From: UBA2377 sp964525935
Lineage (GTDB): Bacteria > Verrucomicrobiota > Verrucomicrobiia > Opitutales > Opitutaceae
Assembly (NCBI GenBank): GCA_964525935.1
Contig: CAZGJZ010000002.1
Coordinates: 434,001-498,000 of the forward strand
DNA: 64,000 nt
Reading direction: 5' to 3'
The notes below the pieces were generated by a model. The model was not told the origin of the DNA, ran no database searches, and saw only the letters and a list, made by a program, of their open reading frames with translations. The position numbers were made by a program, and so were the translations under genes. Below are positions 54,160 through 64,000 of the stretch, in pieces. The stretch's first letter is position 1, and the number at the start of each line of letters is the position of its first letter.

Positions 54160-54906
54160 TTAGTTCACGAAGTCGTGCCACTCGTTCTGCACGTCGTCGA
54201 CGAGGGCGTTGAAGCGCGCCTTGTTGAACTCGTGCTCGAGCTGGTCCTTGCGATCCTCGAGGGCCTTCAGGCGGAGCTTCGCCGCGTCGCGGTTGTCACC
54301 CTTGGGCATGTTGTCGATGCGGTCATCGAGTTCGTCGATGCTCTGTTCGAGCGCCTTGAGGGCGGCCTTGGCCTCTTCCTTGTTGGTGTCGGTGGGGCGG
54401 GCCTTGTAGGCGGCGATGTCGACGGAGGCGCCGATGGAGTTGACGTTAGCGTAGGCGGTGTTGCCGGCCTTGCGGGCGGCGTCACGCGCGTCTTCGGCGG
54501 CGTCCTTCACTTCGTCCGCGGCCTTTTCAGCCGGGTCCTTGGTGAAGGTGCGCTTGGTCCAGGCGCCGAGGCGGTTGGCTTCGGCGCGGATGTCGGCCTT
54601 GAGCTCGTCGTAACGGGCCTTGGCGTAGGTCTTGCGCAGCTCGCTGCGGCGTTCCTTGAGCACGTCGATGCGGGCCTTGGCGGCGGCGCGGTCGGCGGGC
54701 GTGGGCGCGTTGTCGAGGTAGGCGTCCACACGATCGATCTCGGCATCGAGATCCTCGAGGGCGGCCTTGGCTGCATCGCCGCGGATTTCGGCGATGTTGG
54801 CTTCGACTTTGGCGGTGGTTTCACTGGCGAGCGAACGGGCAGGGAGCGCGAGGACCACGGCGATGGCCGGGAGCAACGCGAGGGCGCGGATGTATGAGTT
54901 TTTCAT
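54160..54906 (-). CDS. Secreted alpha-helical coiled-coil protein
   Basis: A 248-residue exported protein with a Sec signal peptide (MKNSYIRALALLPAIAVVLALPARSLA, cleavage near ASE). The mature part is almost entirely charged helix rich in Ala, Asp, Lys, Arg and Glu, with heptad-like repeats such as LEDLDAEIDRVDAYLD, LKALEQSIDELDDRID and LKALEDRKDQLEHEF. The two helical halves resemble each other, suggesting an internal duplication. No domain I can name; periplasmic stress or structural proteins look similar. It is monocistronic with a strong terminator. ATG 54906 follows a C-rich CAATCCCCTCCCA leader. Confidence 0.8.
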   Translation of the reverse strand: MKNSYIRALALLPAIAVVLALPARSLASETTAKVEANIAEIRGDAAKAALEDLDAEIDRVDAYLDNAPTPADRAAAKARIDVLKERRSELRKTYAKARYDELKADIRAEANRLGAWTKRTFTKDPAEKAADEVKDAAEDARDAARKAGNTAYANVNSIGASVDIAAYKARPTDTNKEEAKAALKALEQSIDELDDRIDNMPKGDNRDAAKLRLKALEDRKDQLEHEFNKARFNALVDDVQNEWHDFVN

Positions 54907-55147
54907 TGGGAGGGGATTGAGGGTTGTTACTGTTGAGACAGTGCAGGCGGGGGGAAACTGCGCCGATGGGGCAATAGTAGCCGGGATCGGTGATCGGTTC
55001 CCGATTCCGTGGCGCGGACGGGCGCGAAAGGAATGGGACTGATGGGACCGAGGCGTCGGATGGGATGCGGCCACTCGGGCACGGGCGGGACCGCAGACTG
55101 TGGGAAGGCGAGGCTCGGCGTCGCCATTCCGAATGCTTGTTACTTGC

Positions 55148-56917
55148 TTAGAATACGGTCGGGCCGCTGGGCAGCGGCTGTGGAGCGCGGCCGGGCAGAT
55201 GCAGGGTGCCGGTGATGCCGTCAGGGAGCGTGACGGTGCCGGTGCTGGCGTCGGTGAGTGACACGTGGATGTCGCCGTGCGGCGTCGGCACAACACCCTC
55301 AGCCCACGCGAGATCGCCGAGGGCGGGGCGAATGTCCACGGTGCGATAGCCCGGGGAAGCGGGCGTGACGCCGAGGAGGTGCGCGGGCAGGAGATGGGCC
55401 GGACCGGCGGACCAGCCGTGGCAATGACTCCGGCCGGCGGGCTGGATGTGGTCGATGCCGGATTCGCGGCGATCGACGATTTCCCACGTGGTGGTCGCGC
55501 CGTTGCGGAGCATCTGGCCGTAGTAGGAGCGCATTTCATCGAGCGCCTCACGAACGAGGCCGGCGCCGAGCCAGGCCTGGAGGAGATAAAATTCCATGAA
55601 GCCGGCCATCGGGCGGCGGACGCCGGGATCGGACTGGAGTTGCGGATAAATGGCGCGGAGCTCGGCCGGCGTGAGGGCGCCGGCGAGGAAGGCGGCGGTG
55701 TGCGCGTGCCAGCTGCGCGTGGCGGCTTTGGCTTCCTTGGGAAAATCGTCGCGGGCCGCGGCGCGGGCGGGATCGCCGAATTTCCCGGCGGCTTCGCGGA
55801 TGCGGGCCGCAGCGAGAGCGCGACAACGGGTGGCGAGCGCGGGGTCGTTGAGGAGCGCGGCGAGTTTCGCGGCGTCGTTGAACGTGGCGGCGAGTTGGTA
55901 AGCGAGCGCGGGACGGCTGCCCCACCAGTCTTTGTCGTCGGGTTGGTTGTCGGTGATGAAGGTGCGGCCGGGCGTGGTTTGCGCGAGATCGACCTGGGCG
56001 AGAAAATCGATCACGCCGCGCACGACCGGGGCGAGTTCGGTGGCGAGCGCGGTGTCGCCGGTGTGCAGGACGTATTCCCAGATGCCGGAGACGAAGTCGG
56101 CGCAGTAATTGTCGAGCACCCAGTCGTGGAGCCCGCCGGGCTGGTCGAGGTTGGGCGGCCAGGGAATGCGCGGAAACATGTGGCCGCCGGCGTGGAGGGC
56201 GACGGCGGAGAGGCTGCCGTTGGCATGGCGGCATTGGGCGAACATTTCCAGGCTGCGCCGGGCGAGCGCGGCGTCGGCGAAAAGATAATGCGCGCACAGA
56301 AACTCCACGCGGTAATCGCCGATCCAGAGCATGCCGTCGCGTTTGATGCCGTCCTCGTAGTAACCTTGCATGCAAAGGCGCGTGGTGCGGCGGCTGATGG
56401 CCCACGCGGCGTTGAGGAGATCGTCGGAGCAGCGGAACGAACCGCGGTCGGTGACGGGGGCGTGCTCAAGCATCATCTCCGCGCGGTGGAGGCGGAGCGT
56501 GCCGGGGCCGTGCACGAGGAGATTGACGAAGCGGAAGGCGCGGCGACCGGGCTGGCGGATGGTTTGGGGGCCCGGCGAGAGTTCGTGGATGTCGCGCGGT
56601 TGGTGATACCAGTGGTCGGCCGGAAACGGATCGGTGAGGAGCAGGGCCTCCTCGAGGTCTTCACCGTAGATGACTTCGAGTTTGGTGGCGGCGGTGGGAT
56701 CGGCAGGAGAAAGCGTGATGTCGGCGGTGAGCGTGAGCACGCCGACGAGCTCCTCGCCGAAATCGAGCACGAGGCTCGCGCCGCCGGAGAGGGTGGTGAG
56801 GAGGTTGCCGTTGCCGCGGAGGCAGGCCTCGGGGTTGATCACGCCAGTCGCGCGCGCGATGGCGCGGGGTGCGTGCGGCGTATAGACGAGGGCGGCGGGA
56901 GTGATGGCGACGGCCAT
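55148..56917 (-). CDS. Alpha-L-rhamnosidase-like glycoside hydrolase (GH78 type)
   Basis: A 589-residue enzyme of the GH78 alpha-L-rhamnosidase type. An N-terminal beta domain (about 20-150) is followed by the (alpha/alpha)6 barrel with the catalytic region GYYEDGIKRDGMLWIGDYRVE, whose acidic residues are conserved, then LDNYCADFVSGIWEYVLHTGD, NQPDDKDWWGS and SHCHGWSAGPAHLLPAHLLG. It ends in a C-terminal beta domain. No signal peptide is apparent, so it may act on imported oligosaccharides in the cytoplasm. It diverges from rhamnose mutarotase (143 bp), which strongly supports rhamnose release. Confidence 0.85.
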   Translation of the reverse strand: MAVAITPAALVYTPHAPRAIARATGVINPEACLRGNGNLLTTLSGGASLVLDFGEELVGVLTLTADITLSPADPTAATKLEVIYGEDLEEALLLTDPFPADHWYHQPRDIHELSPGPQTIRQPGRRAFRFVNLLVHGPGTLRLHRAEMMLEHAPVTDRGSFRCSDDLLNAAWAISRRTTRLCMQGYYEDGIKRDGMLWIGDYRVEFLCAHYLFADAALARRSLEMFAQCRHANGSLSAVALHAGGHMFPRIPWPPNLDQPGGLHDWVLDNYCADFVSGIWEYVLHTGDTALATELAPVVRGVIDFLAQVDLAQTTPGRTFITDNQPDDKDWWGSRPALAYQLAATFNDAAKLAALLNDPALATRCRALAAARIREAAGKFGDPARAAARDDFPKEAKAATRSWHAHTAAFLAGALTPAELRAIYPQLQSDPGVRRPMAGFMEFYLLQAWLGAGLVREALDEMRSYYGQMLRNGATTTWEIVDRRESGIDHIQPAGRSHCHGWSAGPAHLLPAHLLGVTPASPGYRTVDIRPALGDLAWAEGVVPTPHGDIHVSLTDASTGTVTLPDGITGTLHLPGRAPQPLPSGPTVF

Positions 56918-57059
56918 TGGGGTGAGCGGAGAGTGGGGATGGGAAGGCGCGGGGCAATCCGGTTTGCGCAGGAGGCGGCGGTGGTGGCGCGGAGTTTGAC
57001 GGCGGCGAGCGGCGCGGCGAAGGTGATGCGGTTTCCAGAAATTCCCCTCAACCTTCCCC

Positions 57060-57374
57060 ATGATTCGCAAAGCCTTTCTGATGAGCGTGCATCCCGGCCG
57101 GGTGCAGGAATACGCCGCGCGGCACCAGCCGATCGCGGCCGACCTGGCTGCCGTGCTGAAGAGTCACGGCGTGCATAATTACTCGATCTTCCACGACGCG
57201 GCTACGGACCAGCTCTTTGGCTACGCCGAGATCGAGAGCGAAGCGCGCTGGGCGGCCATTGCGCAAACCTCGGCCTGCCAGCGCTGGTGGAAATTCATGG
57301 GCGACATCATGCCGACCAATGCCGATCGCAGCCCGGTGGCGCGGGATCTGGCCGAGACCTTTCATCTGGACTGA
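57060..57374 (+). CDS. rhaM: L-rhamnose mutarotase
   Basis: A 104-residue protein of exact RhaM length, interconverting alpha and beta L-rhamnopyranose. The N-terminus MIRKAF, H22 in ARHQPI, the region VLKSHGVHNYSIF, and the signature CQRWWKFMGDIMP match E. coli RhaM closely. It diverges from the rhamnosidase gene at 55148-56917, so the two probably share control. It is about 30 kb away from rhaB and the rhamnose aldolase. ATG 57060 follows CAACCTTCCCC with no Shine-Dalgarno. Confidence 0.95.
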   Translation: MIRKAFLMSVHPGRVQEYAARHQPIAADLAAVLKSHGVHNYSIFHDAATDQLFGYAEIESEARWAAIAQTSACQRWWKFMGDIMPTNADRSPVARDLAETFHLD

Positions 57375-57511
57375 AGACCGGCTGGGCGGAGTGACACGCG
57401 GTGTGACAGGACAGTGGACGGTTTGGCGCAGTGGCGGGGCGTGACGGCAGGCTCCCCCGAGGGGAACTGGCGAGGTGAAAATTGGTCCGGCGTATGCAGA
57501 GTAAGCGTCAC

Positions 57512-60097
<2,586 letters not shown>

Positions 60098-60115
60098 GCT
60101 GCCGGAAAACAACGC

Positions 60116-60129
60116 CAGCGCGTGCGCTG
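60116..60129. terminator. Short GC hairpin between convergent clpB and TPR genes
   Basis: CAGCGC-GT-GCGCTG in the 70-bp gap between two stop codons. The stem is short and lacks a T-tract, so this is only a possible terminator. Confidence 0.3.
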
Positions 60130-60167
60130 ACTAGCGATGCCGCGGCGCCCACGGAAAGAAGGCGCGG

Positions 60168-62450
60168 TCAAAGGATGCCCGCGCTGCTGGAACCGCTCAT
60201 GAGGCTCATGCGGCTTTCGGCGTTGACGTCGACCGTGTCCATGGCGGAGCCGGACACCTTGCCGGTGGCGGAACTCTGGCTGCTGCCGTCGGAACCGGTC
60301 TCGTTGACGATGCTGCCCTCGGCGCCGGCGCTGGCGACATCGGAGGCGGAAGCGCTGACCTTGGCGGTGGCGCTGACCTCGTGGGAGCCGTCACTGCTGC
60401 TCTTGGCGCCCACGCCGACTTCCGCGCCGACCTCGACCTTGACCGGGCCGGCGGCGACTTCCTGGCTGCCGGAGGCGGACACGCCGACCTCGGTGCTGGC
60501 GCTGGCGGTGCCATCCATGACGCTGACCCGACCCTCGGCGCCGCTGCTCAGGGGGCCCGCGGAGGCCTCGACCTTACCGGTGACGTAGACGTCCTGGATG
60601 CCGTCGCGGCCGATCTCGACGCCGAGGCCGCCCTCAACCCCGACCTCGACACTGATGGGGCCGACTTCGACGCCGGCGCTCTTGCCGGCGCTGATCTCGA
60701 CGTTACAGCTGACGAAGCTGTCGACGAAGTCCGTGCCTTGCGCCATGTCCTGGCTCAGACCGAGTTTCACGGGGCCGACGCCGAGCGTGGAGACCATCTT
60801 GTCGCAATCGGAGATGATGCTGCCGAGGGGCAGATTGAGCTCGGAGTGATACTGGCAATGCGTGTCGTTGAAATTGGCGAGGCGGAACTTGCGCGGGGTT
60901 TTCTTTTCACGGAGGCACTCCTCATCGACCTGAAGAGGAATCATGCCGCGGTCGTCGCGGATGGTGCCGTCGGCATGGACGCCGGAGGCGCGGTAGGCGG
61001 CGAGCCACTCGATCTGGGCGTCGAGCACGGTCAGGCGGAACTGGGCCGGGGGTTGGACGAACTGTTTCCAGTAAATCTCCTCGCTGAGCTTCAGGCGGAG
61101 CTGGTGGAGGTAGGCGTCGAAGAGTTCCGCGCGCTGATCGCTCCACACGGCGAGATACTTGTCGGCGAGGGCGGTGAACTGGTCGCAGAAACTCTCGTTG
61201 GCGAGGCCTTCGCCCATTTGATTGGCCTGCTTTCGATCGAGCTTTTCGAAGGCGGGACCGTATTCGGTGCGGATCAACTGGCGGGTTTGAGTGTTGAGGG
61301 CTTCGAGCGCCTGCTTCGCCTGCTGCAGGCGGAATTTCGCGCCGTTGTCCTCGCGTAGCAGTCGCAACATGACTTCGGCGCGTTGCGCACGCGGGCGAAT
61401 GGTTTTGGTCGAGTCAGGGTTGCTGGTTGAAATCGAGACACCGCCGATGTTCGTCGTGTTGGCGGATGATTTTTGTGGGGTCGTGGGCATCTGGCCGGCC
61501 TGGAGTTGGGCGAGCACGGCCTGGGCTTGTGCCATGGCGGCGGCTTGCTGCGGGGCGGCGACGGCGTGGCGTTCCTGCATGATGGCTTTGACGCGTGATT
61601 CGATGTCGTCGTAGAACGCTTTCCACTCGGGTCGCGTGCGGGCTTCCTCGACGGCGTTGCGGGGAAACTCGGGGTGGATAAAATTTTTCAGGCCGAGCGG
61701 ATCGGGATCGGCCGGGCGGTAGGACTTGAGGTCGTCGAGCGTGAGCTTGATGCGGAGCTTGCGGAGGTCGTTGAGCTTGTCGCGGGAGAGGCTGCGCTGC
61801 ACGGCCTGCTTGGCGAGCGAGGCGGCCATAGTCTTGTTGCCTTTGCCCTCGGCGATTTGGGCCGCGGTGGCGGCGGCCTGCGGGTGGGAGGGAGCGACGG
61901 CGAGGGCGCGCGTGAGGGTTTGTTCGGCCTTCTCTTCATCATCGGCGAGGTAATAGGCTTGGCCGAGATTGTTCAGGACGGTGCTGTTGTCGGGATATTT
62001 CCGCGCGAGCAGCTCAAGCGCGGAGACGGCCAGCTCGGCGCCGCCGCTCATGGTGAGCATGGCCGCGTAGTTGCACTGGTTATCGAGGTTGGTGGGGTCG
62101 GCGGCGACGGCCTTGCCCATCAGATGAAGGGCGACCTGCAGGCGGCCGACCATCCAGAGGCCGACGGCGGTGTTGCCGATGGCCGCGGGTGAATACTCGG
62201 GCGCGAGGGTGCGGTAGATCTGTTCGGCAAATTCCCGCGACTCGGGACTCAGCTTCGGTGCAACCGTCGCGGCCGTGCCGGCGCCAAGGCCCGCGCCGCC
62301 GCCGGCTGCGATCCCGAGGCCAGCGGACGCGGCACCGCGGCTCGGTGGGGCGGATCCACCGAGGTCGAGGCCTTGGGCCGCACCGCGGGACGGCAGCAGG
62401 ATCGCGGTCAGGAAGAAAACGCAGAGCACAAATCGCGGGGGGACGATCAT
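60168..62450 (-). CDS. Secreted TPR protein with beta-rich Ser/Gly/Val C-terminal region
   Basis: A 760-residue exported protein. A signal peptide (MIVPPRFVLCVFFLTAILLPSRGAA) precedes a Gly/Ala-rich linker, a TPR region (about 75-215: AVGLWMVGRLQVALHLMGKA, VLNNLGQAYYLADDEEKAEQ), a helical middle (about 285-470), and a small Cys-containing region (QVDEECLREKKTP, NDTHCQYHSELN). The last 190 residues are lysine-poor and rich in Ser, Gly, Val and Ala with repeated VGxISVEVGVEGG, KVEVGAEVGVGAK, and ASASDVASAGAEGS patterns, suggesting stacked beta strands. Function unknown; perhaps surface or envelope. ATG 62450 follows CCCCTACTCCC. Confidence 0.8.
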   Translation of the reverse strand: MIVPPRFVLCVFFLTAILLPSRGAAQGLDLGGSAPPSRGAASAGLGIAAGGGAGLGAGTAATVAPKLSPESREFAEQIYRTLAPEYSPAAIGNTAVGLWMVGRLQVALHLMGKAVAADPTNLDNQCNYAAMLTMSGGAELAVSALELLARKYPDNSTVLNNLGQAYYLADDEEKAEQTLTRALAVAPSHPQAAATAAQIAEGKGNKTMAASLAKQAVQRSLSRDKLNDLRKLRIKLTLDDLKSYRPADPDPLGLKNFIHPEFPRNAVEEARTRPEWKAFYDDIESRVKAIMQERHAVAAPQQAAAMAQAQAVLAQLQAGQMPTTPQKSSANTTNIGGVSISTSNPDSTKTIRPRAQRAEVMLRLLREDNGAKFRLQQAKQALEALNTQTRQLIRTEYGPAFEKLDRKQANQMGEGLANESFCDQFTALADKYLAVWSDQRAELFDAYLHQLRLKLSEEIYWKQFVQPPAQFRLTVLDAQIEWLAAYRASGVHADGTIRDDRGMIPLQVDEECLREKKTPRKFRLANFNDTHCQYHSELNLPLGSIISDCDKMVSTLGVGPVKLGLSQDMAQGTDFVDSFVSCNVEISAGKSAGVEVGPISVEVGVEGGLGVEIGRDGIQDVYVTGKVEASAGPLSSGAEGRVSVMDGTASASTEVGVSASGSQEVAAGPVKVEVGAEVGVGAKSSSDGSHEVSATAKVSASASDVASAGAEGSIVNETGSDGSSQSSATGKVSGSAMDTVDVNAESRMSLMSGSSSAGIL

Positions 62451-62790
62451 GGGAGTAGGGGGAAAACGACTAAGCGGGCAACGGAAGGAGGCAAAGGGAA
62501 AACCCTTGGCTGCAACGATGGGTGATGGCGCCGGCGCGGGTTGCATTCCATGCATTTTTTGCGCCTTCGGGCTTGTGCTTCTGGTTTTTGTGCGCACGGT
62601 GCCCAGCGTGAAACCGCTGCACCTAGTGCTGCCGAGCTCGCAAGTGCTCACCTGACGCGGTCGCCTGAAATCATCGGCGACCGCGCGGTGGTGTGTGCGT
62701 GGACCCGATTCACCGGTCACGCCTGACCCAACCGGCGATTGAACCGGATTTCCCCTAATTCCCCTGTCCCTTTTGGCGGACTTTGTCCGT
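62451..62790. other. 340-bp gene-free stretch upstream of rnk
   Basis: No coding gene is supported on either strand. Short open frames here lack any family feature. It must contain the divergent promoters of the TPR protein and rnk. Confidence 0.5.
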
Positions 62791-62839
62791 CCAAACTCCG
62801 AACCCCGAAACCCCAGATCCTAAAGCCAAAATCCTAAAC
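62791..62839 (+). repeat. Seven-unit CCNAAAY heptamer array in the rnk leader
   Basis: Seven tandem 7-nt units: CCAAACT, CCGAACC, CCGAAAC, CCCAGAT, CCTAAAG, CCAAAAT, CCTAAAC, ending 5 nt before ATG 62845. It fills the ribosome-binding position. Similar text (CCCTAAACTCATCC) precedes the PhyH start at 45524. Confidence 0.75.
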
Positions 62840-62844
62840 TCATC

Positions 62845-63261
62845 ATGAAGACCACGACTGGAACCACCCTTCCCACGCTCCGCATTTCCGCGGCCGATCA
62901 CGAACGCCTGCGCATGCTCGTGGACCTGATGATCAAATCACAGCCGCGCCTGCGTGATACCTTGCAGCCCCTGCGCACGGAGCTGGCACGGGCCGATGTG
63001 CTGCCACCGGAGATCATGCCACGCACCGTCGTGGGCATGGGCTCGAAGGTGGAAATCGCGGACCTGGAAAGCGGCGAGGTGGACACCTACACGCTGGTTT
63101 ATCCCGAGCATGCCGACGGCGCCGCGGGACGACTCTCCATCCTCGCGCCGATCGGCATGGCGATCCTCGGATTTGCCGAGGGCGATACTTTTTCGTGGCG
63201 CACGCCGGGCGGCACGCGGCAGTTGCTGATCCGCAAGGTCGAGGCGCCGGTGGCCCGCTGA
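62845..63261 (+). CDS. rnk: Rnk-family Gre-fold regulator (nucleoside diphosphate kinase regulator)
   Basis: A 138-residue protein of Rnk length. A short N-terminal helical part (LRISAADHERLRMLVDLMIK) is followed by a GreA/GreB-type FKBP-like C-terminal domain (about 60-135: VVGMGSKVEIADLESGEVDTYTLVYPEHAD, RLSILAPIGMAILGFAEGDTFSW). Rnk binds RNA polymerase and modulates transcription without the coiled-coil finger, as is the case here. Its leader is a heptamer array with no Shine-Dalgarno. Second Gre-fold gene of the window after 39666. Confidence 0.88.
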   Translation: MKTTTGTTLPTLRISAADHERLRMLVDLMIKSQPRLRDTLQPLRTELARADVLPPEIMPRTVVGMGSKVEIADLESGEVDTYTLVYPEHADGAAGRLSILAPIGMAILGFAEGDTFSWRTPGGTRQLLIRKVEAPVAR

Positions 63262-63336
63262 GCGGCCCGTCCGATTTCGTCTCATTTTTTCCCATCCCAC
63301 CCATGCCAGCTGCATTGATCTTCGATGATGAAGCAA

Positions 63337-63420
63337 CCCGGAGTCATTCCGGGACGGGCAGGGTTGCGCCTCGCGGCCGGAATTGAAGTCCGGCGTCAGC
63401 GGAAGGGCGCAGCTCCGCTG
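63337..63420. other. Cluster of three perfect hairpins between rnk and the metallophosphoesterase
   Basis: CCCGGA-TCCGGG (63337-63353), GCCGGA-TCCGGC (63376-63394) and CAGCGGA-TCCGCTG (63397-63420) follow one another within 84 nt in a 277-bp gap with no gene. Each stem ends with GGA/TCC. It may be a structured leader RNA, a dispersed repeat, or a terminator group. Confidence 0.5.
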
Positions 63421-63538
63421 TGTTCCGCGACCCCGGGTTGAAGCCTCACCCGTCCCACCCATCGGTGCGACGGGCAACCGCGCGTCTGTTTCCCACGAAG
63501 CGGCCGCCATGCAACACCCCCTTCAAATTCCGTCTGTT

Positions 63539-64000
63539 ATGAATATACTCCATGTTTCCGATCTTCACTTTCGCCAGCCTTGGTATCACTGGTTGCGCAA
63601 CCAGGCGCCGCCGCACGACGTGCTCGTGATCAGCGGTGATTTGCTGGATCAGCGCATGTCGGATGTCGCCGGCCAGATCAAATGGGTGAGCGACTGGTTG
63701 CGCGCGAGCCCGGTGCCCGTGGTGGCCTGCAGTGGCAGCCATGACCTGCAATGGGATCCCGTGCCGGGTTGCTGGCGGCCGGCTTACTGGCTGCGCGAAC
63801 TGGCGGCACCGCCGGTCTATCCCGACGGCGCCGTGCTGGAGCGCAACGGCCTGAGCTTCGCCCCGATTGCGTGCACCCAGCGGCCGCGCAACGCGACGGC
63901 GGATTGCTGGGTGGTGCACACGCCGCCGGCGGGCACCGCCACCGCGCGCACCAGTGCGGGGGTGGACCGCGGGGACAGCGCCCTGAACGCCACCGTGGCG
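63539..64000 (+). CDS. Calcineurin-like metallophosphoesterase, cut by window edge
   Basis: The first 154 codons of a metallophosphoesterase. Metal-binding motifs are DLHFR in MNILHVSDLHFRQPW, VISGDLLD (GD), and GSHD in VACSGSHDLQW, the last replacing the usual GNHD with Ser. The arrangement resembles SbcD/Icc-like phosphodiesterases. The C-terminal part with the remaining histidines is outside the window (a VVHTP motif is visible). Start ATG 63539 is set by the first beta strand. Substrate unknown. Confidence 0.8.
   Translation, partial: MNILHVSDLHFRQPWYHWLRNQAPPHDVLVISGDLLDQRMSDVAGQIKWVSDWLRASPVPVVACSGSHDLQWDPVPGCWRPAYWLRELAAPPVYPDGAVLERNGLSFAPIACTQRPRNATADCWVVHTPPAGTATARTSAGVDRGDSALNATVA

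Noticed and set aside
62275..62655. Plus-strand 126-codon frame overlapping the TPR gene start
   Set aside because: Mostly antisense to the signal peptide and Gly/Ala linker of the TPR protein; no conserved feature or plausible start signal.
63262..63538. Cobalamin or other known riboswitch upstream of the metallophosphoesterase
   Set aside because: No B12-box or other conserved riboswitch element is visible; reported only as an unidentified structured region.

Overview
The window is high-GC bacterial DNA that reads as a chromosome segment of a verrucomicrobial (probably Opitutaceae-like) organism. The clues are an LL-diaminopimelate aminotransferase (DapL), a PEP-CTERM secreted protein, a membrane Ser/Thr kinase with TPRs, five phytanoyl-CoA-dioxygenase-family (PhyH) genes, and start codons that mostly lack Shine-Dalgarno sequences and are often preceded by a C-rich YCCC element. 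The taxonomy is inferred from gene content only. No rRNA, transposase, integrase, CRISPR array or prophage is visible.

Layout. 1-10 kb: RecD2 helicase (cut by the window edge), small membrane proteins, an AT-rich lipoprotein between inverted repeats, a TPR kinase, a VKOR-like protein and a sodium/solute symporter. 10-14 kb: an AraC regulator divergent from a PhyH gene, a ceramidase-like protein and a PEP-CTERM protein. 14-19 kb: HAD phosphatase and a complete Mla/MCE lipid-transport operon. 19-28 kb: dapL, a divergent PanC-like gene, then rhamnose catabolism (class II aldolase, bifunctional rhamnulose-1-P aldolase/lactaldehyde dehydrogenase, sugar epimerase, rhamnulokinase) and Mqo. 28-33 kb: two tandem OPT transporters. 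33-39.5 kb: double cupin, fumarylacetoacetase-family hydrolase and AraC, divergent from a three-gene one-carbon operon (fused MetF-MetV, LigM-like THF-dependent demethylase, PurU). 39.6-44.6 kb: Gre factor, tautomerase, glycine dehydrogenase GcvP, endonuclease III. 44.7-54 kb: an accessory region with four PhyH genes, an AraC and a GntR-LacI hybrid regulator, an enolase-superfamily dehydratase, an orphan LRR gene and tRNA-Val. 54-64 kb: secreted coiled-coil protein, GH78-type rhamnosidase divergent from rhamnose mutarotase, ClpB, secreted TPR protein, Rnk and a metallophosphoesterase (cut by the edge).

The metabolic theme is plant or algal polysaccharide use. A rhamnosidase and RhaM deliver L-rhamnose, and RhaB and the fused aldolase/dehydrogenase take it to DHAP and lactate; no rhamnose isomerase is in the window. 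The 35.7-39.5 kb operon looks like a methyl-group disposal pathway: transfer a methyl group to THF, oxidise it, release formate.

The most unusual signal is not a protein. Several families of short periodic repeats (heptamers, nonamers and longer inverted repeats) are scattered through the segment. TCAACTY-type heptamer runs sit inside recD2 (three) and gcvP (two), in frame, and one lies just upstream of the rhamnose aldolase gene. Because the unit is 7 nt, a perfect tandem array encodes the same heptapeptide in every frame. Other periodic arrays lie directly in front of the start codons of rnk and rhaB.
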